Positions 47,660 through 60,159 are shown, counted from the stretch's first letter. The stretch is 64,000 nt of DNA from Gnetum montanum (GCA_015680685.1 MNCI01010461.1:1669-65668), one strand, 5' to 3'. Notes: a model not told the origin generated them from the sequence alone. Made by a program: numbers and translations.

Positions 47660-48423
47660 CCATACCTAATGTGGAGGTAGTTGGGAGGCCAACATGGGTG
47701 AGGTTTGTTACCAACTGAATGACTAGATCTGCTTTTGTTTCAAAGCCAACATTGCAAGTTGAAAGCCTTTTTCCATATTTTTTAAGCCATAACTCCTAGA
47801 AGATCATAGCTACCTCTTTCCCCCTATAATCAAATCTACAGCATGAAAGTTGTAGGCCATTAGGTGGTGGTTTTTTATAGTAGTTGCTATGAACTTTCTT
47901 AGCCCCAAAGCCAGCATTGACACCTTTCCCCTTTTCCTTTTGCTACCAATTTCAATCTTTTTCAGCTTCTAAAGTTGGTGGTGTAGCCATTTCAAGAATT
48001 ACCAAACTTTTAGAAGTTAGCTTCCCCTCATTTTTTCCAAGCTAAGAAAATTGGTAGCCTACAAAAACAAAGTTTCAAGGAAAAACCCAACTTTCCACTT
48101 TGATTTTTAGCCTTCTCCCCATCAATGTTGGAATAAAAGGGGTGAGATTCCCATTATCTCATCCTCCTTTTTTTTTGCCCCCTACGATACTTAGTGTAGA
48201 GGCAGTTGGAAGGCTAGCATGGGTAAGACTTGTTACCAACCTTTTCAACTTTCCATTTCCGGTAAAGAGGTAAATCCCCCTTACCCCCCACTTGCTAATT
48301 TTAGTAAGTATTTTGTTTTCAGCCATTTTTATTTTCTTTGAACATTTTTTAATTCCATTCACTAAAATTTACTTCTATTTTATTATTTGCAGTCTTGTTT
48401 TAAGCCATTCTCAATACCATAGC
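47660..48423 (+). other. Leader region of element D
   Basis: Non-coding; contains the duplicated block mentioned for the neighbouring gap. ATTTGCAG at about 48386-48393 resembles a splice acceptor shortly before the gag start. Nothing else is recognised. Confidence 0.35.
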
Positions 48424-51060
48424 CATGTCTTTCCAGCAATCTACCAAGTTGTCCCTCACTTTCACTTGTGAAGGTCCTAATCAACAAGCCATGAGGGTCT
48501 ATGACCCCAAAGACCCTACTATCATCGAATGTAGGCAATCCTTTAAGGGTCAGATGAAAAATTCCTAATTTTGCATCCATAAATGAAGATAGATATAACT
48601 TCATTTGCAAAAAAATATAGGTTGGCATGTTGATTCCATGCTTGGAAGCATAAGCTAAAAGGAAGTTTGAACCTATCCACTGTAATGGTGAGTACATCCC
48701 TTCCTCCTTTGACCAAATACCTCTATCTGATATCTATGCAAGTATCCTAATCCAATTGATTACAATGGAGAAAGAAGATGACAAACATAGCTTTGAGGAA
48801 CAACAAGAAGAGAAGGATGAATTCAAGGTAGAATCTAAGCCCGAAAACATCCTTGGAGGGATTATTTCAATAAGGAATCCTCAAGTCCACCAAGCCTTCC
48901 CCTCATGCCTTTGTCTTCTCCATGGGCATGGTGCCACCATCTTCCACTTCCCCCTACCCTACCATAACTAACCCACACTGATCATAGCCATACATCAAAA
49001 TTAATCAATGGCACAAAATATGATCCATAAACCATCTATGTCATTTACCAAATGGCCTTAATCTGTGCAATCATCAATGGTGGTTTTTATCATCACAAAT
49101 TCATTAACTACCAATGCAAGGTCCACCATGGGATCCCAAGCAACTCAAGGGTCACACACCCCATTTGTCCCATTTGTGTCTCAAGTACCAGCATAAACAT
49201 CCTTTTCCTTGTTTGGCCCATAAGCCACAACCATAACACAATCACTTCCTTCTATCATGCAACCCATAATGAGGCCATAAGCCTCACAAAGAAATACCAT
49301 AGCCTTATGTACAAGCCCCACAACGAACAAGGCCACCATAGGATCTAGATGATCAATGACCTAACGGAGGAGTTGAAGAAGCTTAAAGCATCTACCTCAC
49401 AAACTACCAAGATTATGGATTTCTACCAGGATGATCCCATTAGTCCTATGGTCCCATCCTTACCACTTCCTCCTAGTTTCCCTATTCCTCAATTTAGCAA
49501 GTATAATGGCGAAGTTGAACCCAATGCTCACCTTATTACCTTCGATCTAAATGCTTACTCTTATAGCTATGGTGATGGGACGCGATATCACATGGGCCAC
49601 GATATCGCGTATTTTCCCATTATATCGCGTACGCGATATCGCAGTCCGTCGCCAGTTCTATAAATAAGAAGTAGCTCTCCCTTGTTTCTCCATCTAGATC
49701 TTGCCATTTTTCCATTCCAAAGTTAGAATAATTTCCATGTGCCCGCAGTAGGAGTCCCAAAGTGAACAGATCTTTATTCAAGCAATTCTGTACCTGAGCA
49801 CACGATTGTGTACAGCAATAAAGATGAACTTTTGGATAAACCTTGCAGTTCATGGACTAAGCTAAATAGGACTTTAATTATTGTTATTTATTATTCATTG
49901 TTTAAATGCTTTCTTAAGGACTTAGTCTCTCTCAATCCTCAACTCTCATAGTTAAGTGCATTCAGTACGACAGCGTCGANAAACGCTAGTATTCATATGG
50001 TTAACTGTAGGGGTACCTCGCCACTCATCACATGGCCTCATACCATCATGAGGATTTTCCCTATGTCCTTAACTAGGAAAGCACTTGATTGGTACCACAT
50101 ACTACTTAGAGGATCCATATCCTCTTTGGAGAACTTAGTATCCTAGTTTATCAATCACTTCAAGTATAACTTGAAACTTGACACCACACTTGATCAACCC
50201 ATGAAGGTCAAGTAGGAGTCTTATGAACCCATACAGAAGTTCATCCAATGATGGAATGGACTACTCAATGAAATACTAAGGCCCATAGCCAAAGCCCATC
50301 TTTTAGCCATATTCAAAGGGGCAGTGAATGACTTTATTAAGTTAAAACTCTACTACCTTGATCCGCAATCACTCAACTAAGTGTTTTCGCAAACTAAAAA
50401 CATAGAGGATGCTATAGAGGCTAGTCACAATCCGTGCTACATAGCATATAAATATCAACATACATGGAGATACAAAGAGAAAAACAAACAAAAGAATACA
50501 GCCATAGTAATTATTACTAAACAAATAAAGATCACAAACTAAAGGCCAAGGGCCAACCCATTCAAGGCCCCCATCAATGACCTCAACAAACAACCATCAA
50601 CCTCTAGGGCTACTACATCAACAACAACTAGACCCAACTTTGAAAGGAAGGACAAGTCTAAATACACTACACTGCCATTAAAATCATCAGAGTTGTTAGA
50701 CCAACTTTTGAAAAGTGAATGTATTCAATACAAACAAATGTCTAAAGCTTCCCAAAAGAAGCATGATAGACCCTATGAAATAGCTAAAAACCCCACTAGA
50801 GCAATGAAAGAGGACCCTCAACTACCTAAGGACTTCAAGTTAGTTCACTTCTGCCACTATCACCAGCTACCTAGTCATGACATAAACTTCTACCTCACAC
50901 TAAGGGATAACCTATAGAGGATGATAGATAGGGAGAAGCTAGTCTTAGATGATTCCAATCCTATTCGGCCACAAAACTAGTTGATGTAGGTCTACAAAGA
51001 TGCATTGAATAATAATGACAACCCCTATGTTATTTTAGCATTTAACATTGATGACAATCA
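48424..51060 (+). pseudogene. gag of element D (broken, split by a solo LTR)
   Basis: It starts MSFQQSTKLSLTFTCEG at 48424. After a low-complexity Pro/His-rich section comes INDLTEELKKLKAS (49349) and FPIPQFSKYNGEVEPNAHL (about 49480-49540), the usual start of the gag capsid domain in Tat-type elements. The solo LTR 49573-50030 interrupts it. It resumes with KALDWYHILLRGSISSLENL (about 50079-50140) and FIQWWNG-like wording. A knuckle-like FCHYHQLPSHDINF is at about 50847-50890 (CCHC with changes). Stops are moderate in number. Confidence 0.75.
49573..50030 (+). repeat. Solo LTR in D gag (458 bp, internally shortened)
   Basis: It begins TGATGGGACGCG and ends CACTCATCA, with flanks TATGG and CATGG (one mismatch). 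Orientation + by CTATAAATAAG (49660-49670). GATATC palindromes lie at 49582, 49601 and 49633. An N at 49980 marks the place where about 400 bases present in sibling LTRs are missing, so it is probably collapsed in the assembly. Confidence 0.85.
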
Positions 51061-52230
51061 AAGACCTGCAAGAGAACCATTTGTTATCTGAGTACCCCTT
51101 TGTGATGAAAAGGCTTCTTTAGCCTCCACCAACTCAAGATCCCCTTTTGTCGTAAAAGTACAATCATGAGTGCCTCCAAGAAAAACTTTTGTAATCAGGG
51201 TCCCCCAAGCTAACACAATGCAACTGGCCGTAGCCCAAATAACTATGCAATAACCTCCTATGATGGCCAATGCTACTGCCACTTCCTCACAACCAATCAT
51301 AGACAATCAAAAAATTTCAGCCAGATAAAGGAAGAAGCATAAGCAAAAGCCTAATAATAAGTGTGACAAGTAAATGAAGGCTTGAAAGGAAGTGGGACCA
51401 CTAAGGCCCACCTCCATTTCAACAATACCCATGACCTCCTCTGCCCAACCCTTTCCAACCAACCAGCCACAGGAATACACCAAAGCCCATAACCAAAACA
51501 ATGATGAAAAGCCCCAGCAACCATAACCTAAAGCCGAAGTTTGCATTTTGGGATGCATGGAGGAAGTAAGGCACAATCAAGGTAATAAGCCCATAGCCAA
51601 CGATAAAAACTTCCTCAATGTAATGAAATAACTCACGCAATCCCTCAAGCAAAAGAATACAACTTTAAGCTTGTATGATCTAATCATGACTTCCATCACA
51701 CATCATGAGGCACTAGTCAAAATGTTGACTTCCATCCCCATTAGTGAGGACATCCCCACTTATGAGGGATTCATCCATGCAATGATGGTTCCTTCCTCAT
51801 CAAGGGAGGAGAATTCAACACCTCTAGTATTTTGTGATAGTGAAATCAAAGCCAACCCCCAAAATCGCGAAGTAACTACGACTCCTCTTTTCATAACCAT
51901 AAGCATAGGACAATTTAAAGTACATAGGATGCATGTTGATGATGGAGCTACAACCAACATCATCCCACACACCATCATTGAATGCTTGTACTTAACTGAG
52001 CAAATACAATCTATAACCACCACAACTCTTAAGTCCTTCAATGAATCAAGGGTTGCCATCAAGGGATCCATCTCCTTGGATTTTGTAGCAAGGGAGAAAT
52101 TCCCCCACAACCATCAATTTCTTGGTGATGGAGGAAACACTAGGATTCAACCTAATCCTAGGAAGGCCTTGGTTGTCTTAATTATGTGCTATGTCCTCTT
52201 CCATCCATTAAGAGATTCACCTTCCTTGTG
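51061..52230 (+). pseudogene. gag-protease linker and aspartic protease of element D
   Basis: After a Gln/Pro-rich linker with stops, SLYDLIMTSITHHEALVKML (51669-51728) matches the block that precedes protease in Tat/Ogre-type elements. The protease reads PLFITISIGQFKVHRMHVDDGATTNIIP (about 51888-51970); the active site is D-D-G-A, where family members have D-x-G-[AS]. GSISLDFVA follows. The frame ends at 52231. No RT, RNase H or integrase follows. Confidence 0.75.
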
Positions 52231-53194
52231 AAGGAGGTGAAATCATCATTCATGGTGACAATGCGATTTCCCTGACTATCAACAATGTAAACATAGAACA
52301 AGGGTTTGAAATGGAGCTTTAGAAAAAAGCTCCTAGCCAGAAAATTCAACAATTCAAAAAAGAGCAACAACCCAAGAAAGCCAATGATGATAATGATAAG
52401 CATGGGATACGTTATGGGATGAACTCACTTCTAACATTCTAAGTGAAGGGAATGGCAAATATAAGCTTGTGCAGAATAAGCCTTACTCATTCCCTAATCT
52501 CACAAAGATTAGAAAGAATCTGTACAAGTAAAGTTTACCTTAAACTTCTCCATCCCATACCCTTATAACCAAATAGCCATATAGCCTAACTTTTTTTTTG
52601 CAATTAGCTATATATTTTTATACATTTTTGTTTTACTCTTTATGCACATAGCCTATGCATATAGCCTAAGTTTCTACTTTCATTTGCATTTTTACTTATT
52701 TATTACAACTTTATTTACTTTTACTCATATTATAAACATCAAAAAGCCTTATAAATATATCTTTCTATTCCATTAATGACCCACTATGGCCTTAAACTAA
52801 ACTAGCAAAGATAATCACAAAACAATGGTCTGCTATGACCTTAGACTAGCATTGCAGTCCGCTAAGACTTTGAACTGGCAATATGGCCTGCCATGACCTT
52901 AAACTAGCAAAGTAGCCATAATCACACAACATAATATAACCTGTGCATGTGATGGCCTAAAACTAGCAAACATCATATTTATTATTATACTTCTTTTTGT
53001 TTAGCCTATTATAGCATTAATTAGCCATTTAATGCCAAAACGTCAACATAGCCATTCTCAACATGCACAACATTTACAACATCTACTATAGCTATACATA
53101 GCAAAAAATAAAACCAAAATGCAACAACATATAGCTAATCAGTAGCCCATAGCCAAAACCATGACTTAAAACAAAAACAAAAACATAAAATATA
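52231..53194. other. Non-coding stretch between D protease and the antisense gene
   Basis: AT-rich, with a repeated ATAGCC and 'ACTAGCA' wording (52770-53120). There is a short continuation of the protease-side frame to about 52530. This is where pol would be expected; none is seen. Confidence 0.5.
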
Positions 53195-54533
53195 TCAAGC
53201 TTGTGGAGATTCTAACTCCATTACTTCTTGGGGTAGATGTGGAAGGCCTTCCTCCAAATGATGGAGGATCTAGTCCTCCATCATGTTAACCTAGTCAACA
53301 TCCCCATGATCAATGCCAAAAAGGATGCTAGTCCTATCTATCACGGTCCAAGTAGGTGGCTCCCAAGTAATAGTAGCTATAGAGGTCTCACCTATAGTAG
53401 TGGTAATCCGAGTAGTAGGAAATTGCTCCACTGTGAGAGTACTTTCAAAAAGCTAATAAGCACTCTCTACCTAGATCCCCTAGATGAATAGCTCTCTCTT
53501 ACACCATTCAACTGACTCCTTCTTAAGCCACTTAAGGTAGGCCCCATGATCCACCTTATACCATCGCTTGTGGACCTTTTCTTTCTTATCCCACTCTAGG
53601 ACACAAACGTAGTGATCTTTCTAGTCCTCAACCTTCTAGGATATGAGGTCCATCTGCATATGTTGTTCTACCATCTCCCGTAGGACTACTACTTTGTCTT
53701 GAATGACATGCCAGTAGTAGGCCCACATGATCTCCCTAGTCTACAACTCCCCTAAGTTGGTCACTTGGGCCTTCACAAAAACCTTGCAGTCTCTGAGATC
53801 TCTAATAGCTTCCTCCTACTATTGAGTCTTTTCCCTTAAGGCCACAACTTCCTCCCATAGTGATTTGTTAGACCTCTCTAGCTCCCATGAAATTTTTGCG
53901 TGCAACATTCCTAGATCATTAGCAGTCTTGTAGAACTTCAAGGGTACACTAGATACATCTAAGGGAAGCTTAGGCAAGGAATCAATCTTCATGTCTCTGT
54001 TGGGGTTCCACTCCATAGAAGGCACTACAAAAAGCATGAAATATAACCATAAACATAATGTACAACCTAAAATAGCCATGACATAAGCATAGAAAAACAA
54101 CTAAGGCACATAAAACGAAGTTCTTACCTATCTTAAGTGCAACTTATTGTAACTAGTCAATGATGTCCTTAGCCACCCCATGCATGAACTCCACTTTGTC
54201 TCAAGTCTCTACCCATGGTTTCACACAAAACTTAGGCACAGAAGCTTACACCGGTGGCTCAAGAACTACTATAATCATCATAATCATCAAAAGGTTAGGA
54301 AGAAAACCTAAACTAAACCATAAGATATAGCAAAAATATTAAGGCATGGGCATACCTAGCTCCTCCTCCTCTTCCTCCTTCGGGATGATGATAAGGGATG
54401 TACCCGATACTGCCTCACCGAATAAGGCATCTAGGTCATTTATATCTTCATCGGTGAATACTTCAACCACAAGTTGCTTTAGGAGTACCTCTTCCACACA
54501 CCTTTGTTTTGCCTCCATGGAAACTTGGGCTAT

Positions 54534-55474
54534 TGATGAGTGGCGAGATACCCCTACACTCAACCATACGAATACGAGCGTAGCACGCGCGATCCGGTTG
54601 AACTCCATAGACTAAGTGCCTACATGCCCCATGGAACACTTAGGATTAATTGTTCATTGTCTTCCTAGACTTACTTGTAGTTGTCACGGTGTATGGTTAA
54701 GCAAGTTTGAGGTATATGATTTTTATAGTTTTTATGTTTTATGTCTCCTATGCTAACAAGGTGAAGGGTTGAGAAACTAATGCTAACTCTAACTAATGAA
54801 CTAAGTCTAAATTACCTAGCATTAGCATCCATTCCCACTTACCGTACACACCCTGAACCGATGCAACCGTGGCTACCAAACGCTAATAGTTACTGGGATC
54901 ACCACGCGTAATGCACATGCTTGAAGTGGTCATACTGAGGCACTTAACTAGGAGGAAAGGGTTGAGAGAATCTAATCTAGCCTAAGCATGATGAGCATCC
55001 ATTCCTTAATCATTCGTACACATCCTTAAATGCTCGTAATCAAGTCATACTCATTCCGCGTTACTAGGAGATAAGGGTGAGAGAGAAAGCAATAAATAAT
55101 AGGTAATAAATAATAATAAATAAATAACAGATAATAAAATCCTATTCCATGCGCTGCAAGGTTTATCCAAAAAGCTCGTCTTTATTGCCGTACACAAACT
55201 TGCGTTCAAGTACAATGTTTGCTCAAATAAAGATCCGTTCACTTTAGGACTCCTACTGCGGGCTCATGGAAAAGATTCTATCTCTGGAGTGATCAATCTA
55301 CCAGAGTTTCCCTACTTCTAGCCTAGGATGAGAAAACAAGGGAGAGCCACCTCTTATTTATAGATATGAAAGCACACCGCGATATCGCGTACGTGATATC
55401 GCAGGGGAAGATGCGATATCGCGTACACGATATCGAGAGGGATGCGATATCGCGATGACCGCGATATCACATCA
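54534..55474 (-). repeat. Solo LTR in an intron of the antisense gene (941 bp)
   Basis: It begins TGATGAGTGGCGAG and ends GATATCACATCA, with GCTAT duplicated exactly at 54529-54533 and 55475-55479. Minus-strand CTATAAATAAG is at about 55352-55362; four GATATC palindromes lie at 55379-55465. The left half resembles the 31408 LTR and the right half the 23674 LTR, with the switch near 54945. Confidence 0.95.
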
Positions 55475-57590
55475 GCTATCATAGCCTAATGCTTATCTAC
55501 AACTATTGCACATACAAAACTTGTTAACACATCAAACCATAAAGTAGCCATAAACCGTAACACATGAAATAGCTAAATTTAAACAGAGCATACCTATAAC
55601 TACTTATTGTGATGACTTAACCTTAAACTTAAGCTTCTTCAGGGTAGGTTGGTTTGATGCCAATGATGCTTCCTCCATAGGCCTCTTGAGCTTTTTCCTA
55701 GTTGCTCCTTCGACCTCCCTATGTAGTTGTTTGGCCTCCTAGACGCTCGCTAGGAACATGAGAGGCTCCTCATCATCTATGCTATCAGGAGACTCAAACT
55801 ACCTAACATTAACATCCTTAGTGGTAATGAATAATGTATCATCCATTCCCTCTAGTGGGTTATGAGCCTACACTATCAAATAAATGTGCTTTATCCAAGG
55901 CTTAGAAAGTTTGCTTGGGTCTTGGAAAATCCATCTTCCATTTCTATACACCACTAAAAACTCCGCAAACCTCTTTAAATAATCCAAAAAAATGCAAAAT
56001 ACATGTCGATTATTGTAGAGGTGTATGTGTAGAGTCTAAGGATCTCCTATGTAAGCCTAATAGCTAAAGCAGTTGCCCAATTAGACTAAGTGCCATCCGT
56101 CAAGACCTTCTTAAAGGTCCACCCCTACGCTATGCCAATCACCTTCTTTTAAGATAATAGTTTAGGAAATGTAGGAGACCTAAACAAAGGTAATGACTCC
56201 TTTGCATCAGGGTTCATGGAGCCATCCATGCAAATTCTAGAGTGATCCATGTTGGCACCAAGCCACTTCAAAACTTCATCACAATGGCTTGATTCCTTCA
56301 TTATTCTTGTTGAGACCTTTGCCTCATCATCAGGGACACCAAACAAGTCACAAAAGAGGCCTACATCAATATCCATGTTAACCTTTACACCCTAGATGAT
56401 GGTGCTAAAATGATTGACTTTCTCATTGAAGGAGTCGATGACATGCAACACCTTTGCAGCAAGGATGGAAGGGATAAGTGCAATAAATACATCAAGAAAA
56501 CCTGCACGCTAGATGTTTACTTGAACGTATTCTAACACCAATCCTCTCAACCACTCCTATGCTAGTATCACCTCACCAAACTTTAGGATGAGGGTATCCT
56601 CATGATGTGCTCTTGAAAGTGGTATGGTGACATTAGCAGAGGTGGAAGGTCCTACAAAGCAATAACCAAAATTTAGCATCAACATAAGTAGTAAAAGCAA
56701 TAGAACAACTGGAACATTCATAACCATGAAACATTAGAAGCGGTGACCTTTATGTTTACCTTTCCTCTTCTTCTTTGGTGTGATTAGGGTGGAGGTCCCA
56801 GCTATAAGGGTCTAATCCATGGAATTATCGACATGTGCCCACTAGTTATGCATCGTCTTGTCATCCTTACACTTCTTGTATACAAGGTTGAACCTTGAAG
56901 CATATGCATCAAATTTCCCTCTTAACTATTGATACACAATAGTTCTAATCTAAGGACTCTTGGTGAATTCATTTAAAATAGTTTAAACCATAACCAAGAT
57001 TTGATCATTGATGATCAAGACTTGATCATTGATCTTGTACCTATAAGAAGTTTGTAAAATTGATGAAGTTAGGAAGGGTAGTAAAACAAAAGGCATAAAA
57101 ACATTACAATAACCATGCTTACCCTTGTATACAATACACGGTGCGAGGCGAGTTCTAAAATAATGTATGCGCTCTATACGCCACCATCAAAGTATTATCA
57201 ACATTATACTGACTATACTCTGGCATCATCCAAATCTCTATGAGGTAATGTGGACTAATAGCATCTGCCACTCCTCCTACTAATGGCTTATCGATGATGA
57301 ACTTGTCAACCAAGCCTAAGGCCTGAGGCAATAAAGACTCCACCACAACCCCAATCACATCTTCAGACAAGTGTGACCATAACATCACACTGAAGTTTTA
57401 GAAAATGTAAGCAAGGAATTCCCTTGTCCCAACCTTGAACAATAGTGATAGCTTTCTGAAATACATATTAGGGAGAGGTGTATTGGTCTTGGGATGATCA
57501 ATGTCACATAAAATGCCCACCAGCTCAACAATAATGAGTATCGGCTTCAAGAAAATTGTTCATCAAGCAAAACAAAAACATTATGACCAA

Positions 57591-57860
57591 GTGGAAATAC
57601 TTAGCAAATTTGGAAAAAACATCTAATTGGAGGTGAAATTGACCTCTATAAAAAGCTTTAAGGTGTTTAATTAAATTAGCATAAGGAATTCCACAAGAAA
57701 ACATTATTATAACCTTACACTATGACTTATTGGAATTACTTAGCAAATTTGGAAAAAGACATCCTAGTTGGAGGTGAAATCAGCCTCTGTAAAAAGCTTG
57801 ATGATGTTTATCTAAATTGGCTTAAGAAATTCCATAAAAGAATTATCATCATCTTTTATA
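57591..57860. repeat. Tandem duplication of about 139 bases in antisense-gene intron 1
   Basis: The wording ACTTAGCAAATTTGGAAAAA, then TTGGAGGTGAAAT, then TATAAAAAGCTT or TGTAAAAAGCTT occurs at about 57599-57660 and again at about 57737-57800. The two units differ at about one base in ten. Confidence 0.75.
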
Positions 57861-58079
57861 GCCTTTTACCTCATAACCAAAATATTATAACCCAAATTTT
57901 ATTGCCAAAGCTAAGCCTTAGTCTAAATTATGCATAAATTTTATTCCCAAAAGCATGCATAAACCTTAGAAAAAAGCATATAGCCATAGTAAAAATATTT
58001 CCACAAATTAGTGAAGACTTTTTTTTTCTTAAAAAACATGTTTAAAACATAAGTTTTACAAGAAAATCTACACATCAAT

Positions 58080-59230
58080 CACATCCATCCAAAATTTTGC
58101 CTTATTTACACAGACACAACCAAAAAATTCATTAAAAATTCATTCAAGCTCTGATTTCAGTGATTCCACCATGGAAGGGATCCTAAAATAACAAGCTTTG
58201 TAGCAATGACCATTACAACCAAAGATGTAGAATCAATTTTTACATGAGTTATAAAAAAATTTAGCAAAAACTGTAGTTGTCAACATTAACCTTCTTTCAC
58301 ACAGGGTTGGTAAGAAATTTGCAAAAATTCATTTGAGCTACACATGGAGTGATTCCAATACTATTTGAAAGCTTAAATCAAGCCCTACATATCCATCCTT
58401 AGAAACAATTCAAAACCATTGTTGTTTATTCAAAAAAAAAGTTGTCAATTAAGACAAAATTCTAGCAATGGCACAAACCTCTTTTTGACATAAGCTTAAT
58501 GAAAAATTCATTAAAAATTCATTTTAAGCCTAATTAGAGTGATTTTACCTCTGTTAGAAAGCTAAAGCTAAGACCCACTTAGCCATAGATAAATAATCAC
58601 CAAAAACCTAACCGTGTTTTTATAAAAAATTAGTGAACTTACATGAAATTTTAGAAATGGCATCAAGAAAACCTAACTATGTAACCTTAGGAAAATGGCC
58701 ATAACTCCATTGTTATTAATCCAAATCAAACGAGACAATAGCTATTGAAAGATTAAACAAAGGCCTATGAACTCACAATATCAGATTTTGAAAATATGTA
58801 GCCATTTTTTAAGAAAAGTTGCACAAATTTGCTTGCTTTTTTGTATAAAAAGCTAAAATCCCTAAAGCCCAACTTAATGTAGCCATAAAAACATAGCAAA
58901 AATAGCCAAAATAATCAATACCCATTAGAAAACACACCAAAATAATGGGGTAGGATTTTTTTGAAATTTAATTTTGCTGAATATTTTGCCCTAGATCTAA
59001 GAAAAATCGTCATATTTCCAAATTTTAGGAAAAAGCATGAAAATAGTAAGCCTAATTTTAACAATCAAATATGCTAAGGCTAAAACAACGAAACAACCAT
59101 GGATCTGTGTGGAAATGAAAAAACTAATAGGTGGGATTTCATTTGAATTTCGATTTACCCCCTTTGTCAATGTAGATCTTAGAAAAAATAGCCCCACCTA
59201 TGGCAAGAAAAATACAATAAAACCATACAA
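58080..59230. repeat. Degenerate tandem repeats of about 190 bases in antisense-gene intron 1
   Basis: Recurring landmarks are AAAAATTCATT followed by GTGATTCCA or GTGATTTTA and GAAAGCT. They occur near 58140-58165, 58325-58375 and 58515-58565, with a weaker form near 58720-58770. A further pair near 58935-58990 and 59115-59180 shares TAGATCTAAGAAAAAT and TAGATCTTAGAAAAAA. The period is about 185-190 bases. Confidence 0.55.
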
Positions 59231-59399
59231 AATAACTAAGAATGAAAACAAAAATATGTAGAATTGCCTACCTTGGAGTAGTGACAAATGAGGCCTACAT
59301 GGAGATAGGCCTAGGCAATTTTGATAACTCCCTAGCATCCTCATCCATCTTCTAAATCCTGGGGTTTCAACTCTTTCCTCCACGTCGCTTAGGTGTCAT

Positions 59400-60159
59400 G
59401 GTAGGCTCAACATTTGGAAAGGTTGAAAATTGAGGAAGATGAAGGTTCAACACTGCGTGCAGGAGGGATGGCAAGCTTCCACGCTGAAGATTAGTGCTTC
59501 TGCTATAAAAATATTTTTCAAAGCTCTCCTCCAATTCTTAGTTTGGAAGAATGACAATTATGATTGAAAACTTGCAAAATTTTACAATATAAACTACATC
59601 TAAACCTAAACATCCACATCTAAACTGCAATTGCTAATTCAGTGCACCATAACTCTAAGAACATTAAAGTGAAAAAGGGGTAAATTCTCTTCAATGCTAA
59701 GTTTGAGTGAAAAATAGCTTTAGTTTTCAAAATTTTAAATTCTTGGATTATGTGCCCCACCCTACGCCTTCTCTTCTAATCAAAAAATTACATCAATGCT
59801 GAGCTTTTTTCTAATTTTGACACTTAGAACCATGTTGCAACCTTAATTCCCATGCATCCACACTAGGGATGTTATGCCCAACATGGATACATGCCTCCCA
59901 TAGCCCAAAACCACAAAACCATAAACCTCTTGCCTTTGTTAATAGCAAAAATCTACCTTTTCCTATTGTAGGCTTCCAAAAAGGGGTTGGACATGAACAA
60001 ACTGGACAACTTGGGTTTCCATGATAGGGCAGCACTACCCAACATGGAGCAAAATAGGGGGAACATCTATCCCTACCCCCTAGTACTCATCTAGCAAAAA
60101 TTTGACCCTAAAGTGGTCCCACATGATCTAGAACCCCTCCAAGCATCTTTGGCAATCGT
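59400..60159. other. Non-coding stretch upstream of the antisense gene
   Basis: This region holds the presumed promoter of the antisense gene (minus strand) and the start of the 3' LTR of D (plus strand). TATA-like TTTATAG on the minus strand lies near 59503-59510. No coding frame is supported. Confidence 0.4.

Larger units (their letters stand above)
53195..59399 (-). pseudogene. Antisense, intron-containing extra gene of element D (broken)
   Basis: On the minus strand an ATG at 59399 starts MTPKRRGGKS (basic, nuclear-signal-like). Proposed exons, ends approximate: 59399-59272 (donor GTAGGC), 57548-57125, 57043-56758 (ends TPKKKRK, a second basic cluster), 56651-55593 (includes MDIDVGLFCDLFGVPDDEAK and VLKWLGANMDHSRICMDGS, and ends KLKFKVKSSQ), 54528-54352 (acidic, ends EEEEEEL, donor GTATGC), 54250-54128, 54015-53195 (coiled coil starting MEWNPNRDMKIDSLPK, ending ELESPQA and TGA). 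Splice-like AG/GT signs border each block. It carries stops. I do not recognise the family. Tat-lineage elements are known to carry antisense additional ORFs here; function unknown. Confidence 0.6.

Noticed and set aside
47138-47718. Several overlapping open frames across 47217-47659
   Set aside because: They run through an assembly gap.
51058-51652. Hydrophobic minus-strand frames that look like membrane proteins
   Set aside because: They lie opposite the Gln/Pro-rich gag-protease linker of D, which aligns with other elements on the plus strand; the hydrophobicity is an antisense effect.
692-55465. GATATC palindromes considered as a CRISPR-like or satellite array
   Set aside because: Spacing is irregular, copies are tied to TATA boxes in LTRs or the internal promoter, and there are no unique spacers of fixed length.
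57722-57937. 71-codon plus-strand frame starting MTYWNYLANLEKD
   Set aside because: It covers the second unit of a 139-base duplication, is not open in the first unit, and lies in a presumed intron of the antisense gene.
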